From Eutreptiella sp. 'Long Island Sound 2002' (Eukaryota > Euglenozoa > Euglenophyceae > Eutreptiales > Eutreptiaceae), in contig OZ038383.1 of assembly GCA_964036045.1 (NCBI GenBank), positions 110,705,188 to 110,769,187 of the forward strand: a stretch of 64,000 bases of DNA. The letters are read 5' to 3'. Within the stretch, counting starts at the first letter, position 1; every line of letters begins with the position of its first letter. The position numbers were made by a program, and so were the translations under genes. Shown piece after piece: positions 39,901-51,469 of the stretch. Below the pieces are notes generated by a model. It saw only the letters and a program-made list of their open reading frames with translations. It was not told the DNA's origin and did not search any database.

Positions 39901-40477
39901 ACCCCTCATGGATCGCACCCGTGATGGATCGTACCCCTCATGGTTCGTACCCCTCATGGATCGCCCCCCTCATGGATCGTACCCCTCAGGGATCGTACCC
40001 CTCATGGATCATACCCCTCATGCATCGTACCCCTCATGGATTGTACCCCTCATGGATCGAACCCCTCATCGATCGTACCCCTCATGGATCGTACCCCTCA
40101 TGGATCGTGCCCCTCAAGGATTGTACCCCTCAGCGATCGTACCCCTCAAGCATCATACCCCTCATGGATCGTACCCCTCACGGATCGTACACCCCATCGA
40201 TCGTACCCCTCATGGATCGTACCTCTCATGGATCGTACCCATCAGGGATCGTACCCTTCAGGGATCGTACCCCTCAGGGATTGTACCCCTCATGGATCGT
40301 ACCCCCCAGGGATTGTACCCCCCGGGGATTGTACCCCTCATAGATCGTACCCCTCATGCATCGTACCCATCGGGGATCGTACCCCTCAGGGATCGTGCCC
40401 GTCAAGGATCGATCCCTTCACGGATCGTATGCCTCAGGGATCGTACCCCTCATGGATCCTACCCCTAATGAATCGTA
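36962..40477 (+). repeat. 16-bp satellite, block C
   Basis: Satellite between the two GC-rich islands. The first units to the right of island copy 1 share private variants, in order, with those to the right of copy 2, and the last units before copy 2 share variants with those before copy 1. Block C is therefore part of a duplicated segment of about 6 kb. The TACTTCTCAGAGG marker is frequent around 39.3-39.5 kb. Confidence 0.96.
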
Positions 40478-40896
40478 GCGGAGGCCCCCCGGGCGAATCC
40501 GAGGTTCTTCCTCGAAGGGGCCCACGAGCCCAGGGGACGCCACCTGGTTTTTTCGGCCAAGCCGGACGGAGCTCCCACCGGCGACCCCCCCCGCATGGGG
40601 GGGTGCGCACAACAACCGCCAGCCCCCCCCCCCCCCCCCCAGCCCCCTCAGCCCTCCCCAAAAAAGGGACTCCGGCGCGGAGGGTTGGGGATATAGTCCC
40701 CTGCCGCGCGGCCATGAATCGACATGGCCCTACACCGGGCGATACACGACCGCCCCCCCCCCCTCGCTCAAGGGGGGCCCCTGTCGTCCCCCAGGCAGGG
40801 AGCAGCCCCCCCCCAAGGAGCGGCCGCCCTCGGGGGCCCTCGCCCAGCCCCCGGGGGCCTCTCGGGATTCGGCCCCGAGCCAGCACAGCCCTCCCG

Positions 40897-40927
<31 letters not shown>

Positions 40928-42964
40928 AGCCGCAGCCCCACGGCCCGCCCGGTCTCCCCCGCGCCGACCCACGCACTACCGGGACCCGGGCCTCGGAGCC
41001 CCGGTGCCCAGCCCCGCCCGCCCCCCCGGTATACATCCGGTGGGGCCGGTCCCGGTCCAGTTCGGCCGCGAGGGGACGGTGCGGCACTCCCCCCGCCTCC
41101 ACCAAGATTCGCCCCCGTGGATGATGCTTGGCGGGATTCGTCCCTGCCGAGCGGGGTGCGGGCCCCATCGCTAACCGCGGCCCCCAGCACCACGAGCGCC
41201 CCGGGCTCCCCGACCGACTATGGCCAGCCCCAGCCGCTCCTCTGCCCCGGTCAGCCGCACGCTGGCTCTCGCTGCTGACCTCAATGCCACCCCACTCCCT
41301 CGCGCGCACGCCCACCCTCACGCTCACAGCCCCCCCCCCCCCCCCCAGCGCTCGCCATGCCCCCGCCGCCACACTCGCGCCCACCGCCCCTCCACGCCCC
41401 CCACCTGCTTTCGCAGGTAGCCAACGCCACCGAGGTGTGCTGCCGTAGCGGCCGACGGGAAGACGCGTGGCTGACAGAGGGACCCCCCATACGCGCTGGG
41501 GGTCCAGGCCTTGCCCCTCCTTCCTCGTGTGCATGCACCATGCGTCATGGCCGAGAGAGGCCTTTGCCTCCCCCCCCCCCCCTGCCCCTGCCCCAGCCCA
41601 AGCCATGTTCACAGGACACGAGCCCCCTCCCCCGACACCCCGCAGACCCCCCAAACCTCCCACCGGACCCCGACCCCCCCCGGGCATGGGCGGCGCGGCC
41701 CGCACGTGCGGTTCGGGCCCGCACGGCTCTCTGACGCTGTACACGGGCAGGAGGGTCCGCCAGGAGAGCGGATGCGCCGCACTGCCCCAACGCTATGTGC
41801 AAATGCACTCTGGCGCCCCCCAAGCACTCTGGCGCTCTGGCGCCCCCCCAACGCTCCAACCCACTACGGCACAGAGCTTTAGAGCGGTCCCGTGCTCCCC
41901 CCGGCGCCGCCCCCCGCTGTGCGGCCACATGCTGTGCCCTGACACAGCCCTATGCTGTGCCCCTGTGCCCTGACACAACCCTACGCTGTGCCCCTGCACA
42001 TCCCAGCGCTGTACCCCTGGACGGTCATGCGCAGCGGCCCTGCCCAGCCCGCCCTCCGCGTCTGCCCCGCCCTAGACTGCGCCCCTGCGCATTCCCCGCC
42101 AATCGCGCGGTTGACGTGCGCTTAAGGCCCGTGGCCTTCTTAGCGCAGCCCCCTGGCCCACCCCAGCCCGACGCGGCCTCCCCGGCCCGGCAAGCCAGCG
42201 CCGCACCAACCACGTCGCATGGCCTGCTCAGGCCCATTGGGGTCCGCCCTCCGCGCCCGCGCCCGCCTGGCTCCGGGGCACACGGGCAGAACGCCCACCC
42301 CCCGCCCCCGCCCCCGCGAGGCCCCGACCCAACGGCCGCTACTCCAGCAGCGGGCCGCGAAGCCGTGCTCCGACCCCGCCCTGTGGGGCACGCCACCCTC
42401 GCGGACGACGCGACCCCCGCGGGCCCACGAGCACTCCCCCGTGCCACCGGGTCCCCACTCCCCGCTACAGGGGTCTGCAGCGCGGCCCGCGCCGACCGAA
42501 CTCAAGGGAACCGGGACGCATGGGAATAGACCATACATATTTCCTGCCCCCACCAACCCCGCTACGCCGCTTTTCGCACAGGAAGTAGCCCCCTCCCCTG
42601 TCGCGGGGGAGGGGCGGCTAGAAGCAACGGGAGCCGGGGCCCCGCAGGTCCCCGGACAGGTGGTCCCTCCCGCCCGCCCCCCATCCCGCCACCATCTCAC
42701 ACGGGTGCACGAGCCCTCCCCCCGCAGCGGAGGAGGGAACATGGGTCACACATACAGGTAGTCCCTCCCTCAGGGACGCGCGCCCCCCTTCACCCCCGGA
42801 CAGAAGGCGGAACCCAACCCCCCCCCCCCTCGGTCGTCGTCGGCGCCCGCCCGGCCGGCATAGCGCCGGCCGACTGCTCCCTTGCGCCCTGCCCGGGGAG
42901 AGCGTGTCTATCAATTTCTCCCGCCGGCACGTGCTGGGTGCCTCAACAACGACAACATCAACAA
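40478..42964. other. GC-rich, poly-C island, copy 2
   Basis: Near-identical second copy of the island at 34564-36961, in the same orientation and with the same junctions (…CGTAG/CGGAGG on the left, CATCAACAA/CCCTCA on the right). Differences include a 31-nt uninterrupted C run at 40897-40927 where copy 1 has GCCG and then 8 C, an extra segment of about 40 bp near 41033-41075, and an extra CTGTGCCCTGACACA-type repeat near 41935-41990. Minus-strand open frame 40434-41744 diverges from its copy-1 counterpart by frameshift, which argues against coding. No gene is supported. Confidence 0.82.
40897..40927. repeat. 31-nt poly-C homopolymer
   Basis: An uninterrupted run of 31 C (poly-G on the minus strand). 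The matching site in copy 1 has only 8 consecutive C at 34982-34989. It is expected to be length-unstable and prone to assembly error. Confidence 0.9.
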
Positions 42965-45900
42965 CCCTCATGGATCGTACCCCTCATGGATCGTACCCCT
43001 CATGGATCGTGCCCCTCATGGATCGTAGCCCTGAGGAATCGTACCCCTCATGCATCGGACCCCGATGGGATCTTACCCATCAGGGATCGTACCCCCCAGG
43101 GATGGTACCCCTTAGGGATTGTACCCCTGATGGATCGTACCCCTGATGGATCGTACCCCTCATGGATACCCCTCATGGACCGTACCCCTCAAAGATCGTA
43201 CCCCTCATGGATCGTACCCCTCATGGATCGTACCCCTCATGGATCGTAGCCCTCATGGGTCGTGCCCCTCATGGATCGTACCCCTGAGGGATCCTACCCC
43301 TCATGGATCCTACCCCTCATGGATCGTACCATGGATCGTACCCCTCATGGATCGTACGCCTCAGGGATCGAACCCCTCATGGATCCTACCCCTCATGGAA
43401 CGTACCCCTCATGGATCGTACCCCTCATGGATCGTACCCCTCATGGATCGTACCTGTCATGGATCCTACCCCTTATGGATTGTACCCCTCATGGATGGTA
43501 CCCCTCATGGATCGTACCCCTCATGGATTGTACCCCTCATGGTTCGTACCCCTCAGGGATCGTACCCCTCATGGACCGTACCCCTAATGGATCGTACCAC
43601 TCAGGGATCGTACCCCTCATGGATCGTACCCCTCATGGATCGTACCCCTCATGGATCGTACCCCTCATGGATCATACCCCTCATGGATCGTACCCCTCAT
43701 GGATCGTACCCCTCATGGTTCGTACCCCACAGGGATCGTACCCCTCATGGATCGTACCCCTCATGGATCGTACCCCTCATGGATCGTACCCCTCATGGAT
43801 CGTACCCCTCATGGATCGTACCCCTCATGGATCGTACTCCTCATGGATCGTACTTCTCAGAGGTTGTACCCCTAATGATTCGTACCCCTCAGGGATCGTA
43901 CCCCTCATGGATCGTACTTCTCAGAGGTCGTACCCCTCATGGTTCGTACCCCTGAGGGATCGTACACCTCATGGATCGTACCCCTCATGGATCGTACTTC
44001 TCAGAGGTTGTACCCCTCATGGTTCGTACCCCTCAGGGATCGTACCCCTCATGGATCATACCCCTCATGGATCGTACCCCTCATGGATGATACCCCTCAT
44101 GGATCGTACCCCTCATGGATCATACCCCTCATTGATGGTACCCCTCATGGATCGTACCCCTCATGGATCGTACCCCTCATGGATCGTGCCCCTCATGGAT
44201 CGTACCCCTCATGGATTGTACCCCTCATGGATTGTACCCCTCAGGGATCGTGCCCATCATGGATCGTACCCCTCATGGATCGTACCCCTCATGGATCGTA
44301 CTTCTCATGGATCGTACCCCTCATGGATGATACCCCTCATGGATCGTACCACGCAAGGATTGTACCCCTCAAGGATCGTACCCCTCATGGATCGTACCCC
44401 TAATGGATCGTACCCCTCATGGATCGTACCCCTCATGCATCGTACCCCTCATGGTTCGTACCCCTCATGGAACGTACCCCTCAAGGATCGTACCGCTCAT
44501 GGATCGTACCCCTCATGGCTCGTACCCCTCATGGATCGTACCCCTCAAGGATCGTACCCGTCATGGCTCGTACCCCGCAGGGATCGTACCCCTCATGGAT
44601 CATACCCCTCATGGATCGTACCCCTCAGGGATCGTACCTCCCATGGATCGTACCCCTCATGGATCGTACCCCTCATGGATCGTACCCCTCATGGATCGTA
44701 CCCCTCATGGATCGTACCCCTCATGGATCGTACCCCTCATGGATCGCACCCCTCATGGATCGTACCCCTCATGGATCGTACCCCTCACGGATCGTACCCC
44801 TCATGGATCGTACCCCTCATGGATCGTACCCCTCATGGATCGTACCCCTCATGGATCGTACCCCTCATGGATCGTACCCCTCATGGATCGTACCCCTCAT
44901 GGATCGTACCCCTCATGGATCGTACCCCTCATGGATCGTACCCCTCATGGATCGCAGCCCTCATGGATCGTACCCCTCATGGATCGTACCCCTCACGGAT
45001 CGTACCCCTCATGGATCGTACCCCTCATGGATCGTACCCCTCATGGATCGTACCCCTCATGGATCGTACCCCTCATGGATCGTACCCCTCAGGGAGCATA
45101 CCCCTCATGGATCGTACCCCTCATGGATCGTACCCCTCATGGATCGTACCCCTCATGGATCGTACCCCTGATGGATCGTACCCCTCATGGATCATACCCC
45201 TCATGGATCGTACCCCTCAGGGATCGTACCTCCCATGGATCGTACCCCTCATGGATCGTACCCCTCATGAATGTTACCCCTCATGGATCGTACCCCTCAT
45301 GGATCGTACCCCTCATGGATCGTACCCCTCATGGATCGTACCCCTCATGGATCGTACCCCTCATGGATCGTACCCCTCATGGATCGCACCCCTCATGGAT
45401 CGTACCCCTCATGGATAGTACCCCTCATGGATCGTACCCCTCAAGGATTGTACCCCTCATGGATCGTACCCCTCATGGAGCATACCCCTCATGGATCGTG
45501 CCCCTCATGGATCGTACTCCTCATGGATCGTACCCCTCATGAATCGTACCCCTCATGGATTGTACCCCTTATGGATCGCACCCCTCATGGAGCATACCCC
45601 TCATGGATCGTACCCCTCATGGATCAAACCCCTCATGGATCGTACCCCTCATGGATCGTACCCCTCATGGATAGTACGCCTCATGGATCGTCCCCCTCAT
45701 GGATCGTACCCCTCATGGATCGTAGCCCTCATGGATCGTACTTCTCAGAGGTTGTACCCCTCGTGGTTCGTACCCCTCAGGGGTCGTACCCCTCATGGAT
45801 CGTACCCCTCATGAATGATACCCCTCATGGATCGTACCCCTCATGGATCGTAGCCCCCATGGATTGTAGCCCTCATGCATCGTGGCCCTCATGGATTGTA

Positions 45901-47965
45901 CCCCTCATGGATCGCACCCCTCATGGATTGTACCCCTCATGGATCGTACTTCTCAAAGGTTGTACCCCTCATGGTTCGTAGCCCTCACGCATCGTACCCC
46001 TCATGGATCGTACCCCTCATGGATCGTACCCCTCATGGATTGTACCCCTCATGGATGATACCCCTCATGGATCGTAGCCCTCATGGATCGTACCCCTCAT
46101 GGATCGTACCCCTCATGCATTGTACCCCTCATGGATCGTACCCCTCATGGATCGTACCCCTCATGGATGGTACCTCTCATGGATTGTACCCCTCAAGGAT
46201 CGTACCCCTCATGGATCATACCCCTCATGGATCGTACCCCTCATGGATCGTACCCCTCATGCAGCGTACGCCTCATGGATCGTACCCCTCATGGATCCTA
46301 CCCCTTATGGATCACACCCCTCATGGATCGTACCCCTCATGGATCGTACTCCTCATGGATCGTACCCCTCATGGATGAACACCCCTCATGGTTCATACCC
46401 CTCAGGAATCGTACCCCTCATGGATCGTACCCCTCATGGATCGTACCCCTCAGGGATCGTACCCCTCATGGATCCTACCCCTCATGGTTCGTACCCCTCA
46501 GGGATCGCACCCCTCATGGATCGTACCCCTCATGCATCGTACCCCTCAGGGATCGTACCTTTCATGGATCGTACCCCTCAGGGATCATACCCCTCATGGA
46601 TCGTACCCCTCATGGATCGTGCCCCTCGTGGATCGTACCCCTCATGGATTGTACCCCTCATGGATCGTACCCCTCATGGATCGTACCCCTCATGGATCGT
46701 ACCCCTCCGGAATGGTAGACCTCAGGGATCCTACGCCTTATGGATCGCACCCCTCATGGATGGTACCCCTCATGGATCGTACCCCTCATGGGCCGTACCC
46801 CTCATGGATCGTACCCCTCATGGATCGTACCCCTCATGGATCTCACCCCTCATGGATCGTACCCCTCATGGATGGTACCCGTCATGGATCGCACCCCTCA
46901 TGAATTATACCCCTCATGGTTTGTACCCCTCAGGGATCGTACCCCTCATGGATCATACCCCTCATGCATCGTACCCCTCAGGAATCGTACCCCTCATTGT
47001 TATACCCCTCAGGGATTGTACCCCTCAGGGATCGTACGCCTCATGGATCGTACCCGTCATGGATCGTATCCCTCATGGATCATACCCCTCATGGATCGTA
47101 TCCCTCATGGATTGTACCCCTCATGGATCGTATCCCTCATGGATCGTACCCCTCAGGGATCGTAACCCTCATGGATCATACCCCTCATGGATCGTACCCC
47201 TCATGGATTGTACCCCTCATGGATCGTACCCCTCAGGGATCGCACCCCGCATCGATCGTACCCCTCATCGATCGTACACCTTAGGGATCGGACCCCTCAT
47301 GGATCGTAACCTGCAGGGATCGTACCTCTCATGGATCGTACCCCTCATGGATCATACCCCTCATGGATCGTACCCCTCGTGGATCGTACCCCTCATGGAT
47401 CGTACCCCTCCGGTATGGTAGCCCTCATGGATCGTACCCCTCATGGATCGCACCAGTCATTGAGCGTACCCCTCAGGGATCGTACCCCTCATCCATCGTA
47501 CCCCTCATCGATCGTACCCCTCATGGATCGTACCCCTCATGGATCGTACCCCTCATGGATCGTACCCCTCATGGATGGTACCCATCATGGATCGTACCCC
47601 TCAGGGATCCTATCCTACATGGATCGTACCCCTCATGGATTGTGCCCCCCACGGATCGTACCCCTCGTGGATCGTACCCCTCATGGACCGTACCCCTCGT
47701 GGGTCGTACCCCTCAGGGATCGCACCCCTCATGGTTCGTACCCCTCATGGATCGTGTTCCTCATGGATCGTACCCCACAGGGATCGTACCCCTCATGGAT
47801 CGTACCCCTCAGGGATCGTAGCCCCCTCACGGATCGTACCCCTCAGGCATCATACCCCTCATGGATCGTACCCCTCATGGATCGTACCCCTCATGGATTG
47901 TACCCCTCATGGATCGCACCCCGCATGGATCGTACCCCTCCGGTATGGTAGCCCTCAGGGATGGT
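42965..47965 (+). repeat. 16-bp satellite, block D
   Basis: About 5 kb of satellite after island copy 2. It includes a near-homogeneous core at 44643-45170 and then becomes more varied toward 48 kb. Forward open frame 43262-45418 (718 codons) is a product of the repeat. Irregular junctions such as CGTACCATGG near 43325 match one at 38832, consistent with the 6-kb duplication. Confidence 0.96.
44643..45170 (+). repeat. Homogenised core of the satellite
   Basis: Roughly 33 consecutive units follow the consensus with only a handful of single-base variants (for example CGCACC, CTCACGG, GCAGCC and a GGGAGCATACC unit). Elsewhere in the window about a third or more of units carry variants. The run marks the most recently amplified or converted part of the array. 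Confidence 0.85.
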
Positions 47966-48991
47966 GATTGTGATTGATTTTCCGTATAGCTCATTGTAAT
48001 TTATACGTCCAGGTGTATTACCCTTACCCTCAATTTTCGCCTAGAGATTTAGGTTCTCATTGTTCCTACTTTGTATGCTAGCTTTTTGCTTAGTGTTTCT
48101 CATGTTTCATTTTGAGCCCTACCACACGTACTCAAGCCTTAGGAACTTTACCCTCTTAGGTGAAGATATGTCTTTACCTCTAGGAAGGGGGTAGTAAGAC
48201 ACTACAATAGACACTTAGAACATTCAATATGAGCGTTCCATATGCCCATACCCCTCCTTATATTGGACTATCAGCTTGTCATGAACATTCTTAGTGAAGG
48301 TGCATGAAGCTTAGGAAGGGGGTGTAATAAGTTGGGGCATTTGGGCCTCTCAGAAGCTTCCTGGAGGATCTCTACAAGACCTCTCAGAGCTTCAAGATCC
48401 TAAGACACTAGGATATTTGCTCATATTTGGCTCATACTTCAAGCCTATAGCTTACTGCTAGACTCTATTGCTGTTGGGTACACTACAAAGAGCAGGGATC
48501 TAGGATACGTTGGTAGCCATACATGAATAATCACATTCCATGTGCTTATAATGTGATTTCATCATGTTTTATGCTATTTTAGAAGGTTCTAATGTATTAG
48601 AAGCTATTTTGAAGCTATTCAAAAGCTTCAGAAGGCCTGTCGCGATTGTTGGCGCCGGCTGTCGCCGGCAATGATTTACGTAATGTTGACAAGGCCTTTG
48701 GGGAGATAGACTACTCAGAAAGTTGATAAAATATAGGTTTTATTGCCTTTTTAATGAGAATTTAATGCTATAGTAATTTTGTTGTTATTTAGGCATGTGA
48801 ACCCGTATTACTGGACCAGCCAGTTGGTCCAGCTTGATATTCGTCAAATTCTTCGTCTTCTTGCTGTTGCCTTTGCTTTGTCTTTGCCAATATCAATTGT
48901 AATGGTGAACTACATTGAAAACAATTTGATTTTTAAGTGCAAGACAAGGAAAATGGGTTTTTAATATGCACCCAAGCACAGGCATATGACA
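47966..48991 (+). mobile_element. Possible 3' fragment of an LTR retrotransposon
   Basis: About 1 kb of AT-rich sequence unlike satellite. GGAAGGGGG at 48314-48322 resembles a polypurine tract and is followed directly by TGTAATAAG. The block ends in ATGACA at 48991, so 48323-48991 has the TG…CA ends and length (669 bp) of an LTR. 47966-48313 would then be the end of the internal region. No 5' LTR, target duplication or coding remnant is present, so the element would be 5'-truncated. The short open frame at 48779-48964 has no recognisable domain. The call rests on ends and context only. Confidence 0.4.
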
Positions 48992-49283
48992 TACCCCTCA
49001 TGGATCGTACCCCTCATGGATCGTGCCCGTCATGTATTGTACCCCTCATGGATCGTACCCCACATGGATCGTACCCCTCAGGGATCGTACCCCTCATGGA
49101 CCGTACCCCTCATGGATCGTACCCCTCATGGATCGTACCCCTTATGGATCGTACCCCTCATGGATTGTAGCCCTCTTGGATTGTAGCCCTCATGGATCAT
49201 ACCCCTCATGGATCGTACCCCTCATGGATCGTACCCCTCATGGATCGTACCCCTCAGGGATCGCACGCCTCATGGATCGTACC
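48992..49283 (+). repeat. 16-bp satellite, block E
   Basis: About 18 units between the AT-rich fragment and the retrotransposon. The last unit breaks at CGTACC and resumes after the element with GTACCCCTCATGG, so blocks E and F were one continuous array before insertion. Confidence 0.97.
49279..49283. repeat. Target-site duplication, left copy (GTACC)
   Basis: GTACC precedes the left LTR and is repeated at 60058-60062 directly after the right LTR. Five bases is the usual Ty3/gypsy integrase signature. Removing the element and one copy restores a perfect satellite unit. Confidence 0.95.
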
Positions 49284-49815
49284 TGAAAGTGCTGCCCTGG
49301 GTCGATGTGGGTGCCGGAGGGCTCGGAGCCGGCAAGACCAGTGGGGCAGGCACGCGAGGAGTCTCCCTGGATGTTGTTATTGGGGTTGGAACCGGATACA
49401 CGAACACCAACGGAGGCGAGAGCAGCGACAACAGAAGCAAGGTCCATGCTGATTGTGGTCCGGCAGAAAATCCCAGTCTATGAAGAAAATTGAGGGGAAT
49501 TATTCTAAATACATCTGAGTGTCCAAAACTGTCCGAATGAATTTAAATAATCCATTTATGTAAAATTGTATGGCCGATCTGGGCCGCGAGCGCGCGTCAA
49601 CGGCAAATGGCGATTCCAGCTAAAATAGCGGAATGCGGCGGATTTACGGGAAATGAACCGCGGAATCAAATCCGGCATATCAGAAATATATAGGAAATAT
49701 CCTGTGACTGAGCTGCGAGGCGGCAATTCCGCCGAAGCAAAGAAAATGACCAAAATGTAGCCAATCTGGGCAGAATGTCTGAAAATCTGAGCAGATGGGG
49801 CTAGCCGCACTTACA
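49284..49815 (-). repeat. 3' LTR
   Basis: 532 bp. Read on the minus strand it begins TGTAAGTGC and ends GCACTTTCA, an imperfect 9-bp terminal inverted repeat. It differs from the 5' LTR only at 49656 (A on the plus strand here, G at 59898). Confidence 0.98.
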
Positions 49816-49825
49816 CTCCCCCTCC
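49816..49825 (-). promoter_or_regulatory. Polypurine tract
   Basis: On the minus strand TTTTT is followed by GGAGGGGGAG, directly upstream of the 3' LTR. This is the expected position of the plus-strand DNA primer in LTR-element reverse transcription. Confidence 0.9.
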
Positions 49826-51469
49826 AAAAACACACTGGGGTGTGTCGCTACGTCAACGAAGAACGTAGTGCGGGTAAGTCCCAGAAAAACATAGAAATGT
49901 AGCCTCGATGAGACGAAATCTGCTTGATCTGACCTGAATTGGGCTGAATTGGCACTGAATCAGGCTGGATGAACCTGAAATGAGACAGAATGAGAAGTGA
50001 CGAACAGTCCTCCGTGCTGTAAAACATTAGGTCAAGGGCTAGAAAGCATGTAAACGTATCGAGAATCGATACCAAACCATGCATTGGTTGAGAATGAGGT
50101 AGATTATTGGTGGATTGAGTGGGGGGATCAAGAATTGGAGTGACATCTCAGCGCTCTGGCACAGTTTCGCTGTCGCGGGCACGCTACGGTGTCCTCGCCG
50201 AACTCTACATCGTGTTATCCCGCTTTTGTCGTTCTGAAAAGTACAGCATGTGGCTCAGATTTGGCGCATCTGGTGGATGATCACAAGATTCAGCAAAAAT
50301 GAGAATGAATTTGGGCAGAGATGAAGGGAATTTAGCAATCGCAGAGAGGTTAAACAAATACACATGTAGTCTACAGACCCTAAGTGCACAGAAGATCATA
50401 AGCGTCAACGAAGTTAGACAAAGCCGTCGACAGATCTTCGAGGAATGATGGGAGATGACAAGGAAATCAATCTAAATTGTCCTAACATGAGTAAATTCCC
50501 TGAGATGAAGGTGAAATGAAGCGGAATGCGTACAACTGAAACTACCAACACCTTCGTTTAGACTAAAGTTAATATATATTGTCGTTTATTCAGCTCAATT
50601 GTGCTTTCCGGCACGTTGGTTCGCGAGCATCTAACAGATTCTATGAAAATGTGGATCATGTGATGATGCATCATGATGGGACATGCTGGCCCTGGATCCT
50701 TGGCATGTAACGCGCCGAAGGTTCGCTGAAGGCACCTTACTGACAGTATGTAACTGAGAGACACCGAATGTACAGTGGCGGTGGCGTCAATCGACTTGGA
50801 CAAGGCCAATCTTTCGTTGAAATCCCACAAGACACTTGGATTCACCATTTTCGACAGTTTCTGGTCGAATTGAGCTCACATTGGCGTGTGCCAAAAATAC
50901 AACGAAGCTTACGGACTTCAGAGGTTGCTGTTAGAAGTCCCTAGAGCTCCTAGATGAAGATTGTCTGAACAATTGACGTCTGGATTTCGTACATTGGTTC
51001 CACTGTTGTACAGAATGATGGACAAACCTGAGAAATTCAAGGTAAATTTGAGGATCCTGGATCTGAATCTGGACTTTGGCGTCAGCATCACAGCAAATGA
51101 AGGTGAGATCTGAGGTCCTGGCGTCGCCTCTAGGGCAGCCAGTACTACAGGGGATACCTGTAGGGGTGAATGTCGCTGGCCAGCGTTTTGATTATGTACA
51201 TTTGCTTCCATCTGCACGAGTAGCCAAATTCCAAAGATGCACAGACCAACAGAGACAAGATTACCCCGAATCTGCCTGAATTAAGCCTGAGTTTGGTTTT
51301 TTCTGAACACGGCAGCACACTCCGTCAGCGTATCTACGCCTTGTCTGCCTAACGGAGACCAAAGAAAAGTTGATTGACGTCAAATTATCAAACATTCGCA
51401 GTTCTCCACATCATGACATAAACAGAAAGAATGAACAGTGGATTGAGCAGAATGTGGTAGGATGGCTTC
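49826..51469 (-). other. 3' untranslated internal region of the retrotransposon
   Basis: About 1.64 kb between the Pol stop codon and the polypurine tract. Minus-strand open frames here are short (the largest are 96 and 99 codons, at 50558-50848 and 50918-51217) and show no envelope-like signal peptide, membrane anchor or other known domain. It may hold packaging or RNA-processing signals. I see no recognisable motif. Confidence 0.6.

Noticed and set aside
48779-48964. 61-codon hydrophobic frame as a small membrane protein
   Set aside because: It lies within the proposed LTR fragment, has no recognisable motif, and the length is expected by chance in AT-rich DNA.
49826-51469. An envelope gene between Pol and the 3' LTR
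   Set aside because: Only short frames are present, with no signal peptide, membrane span or cysteine pattern.
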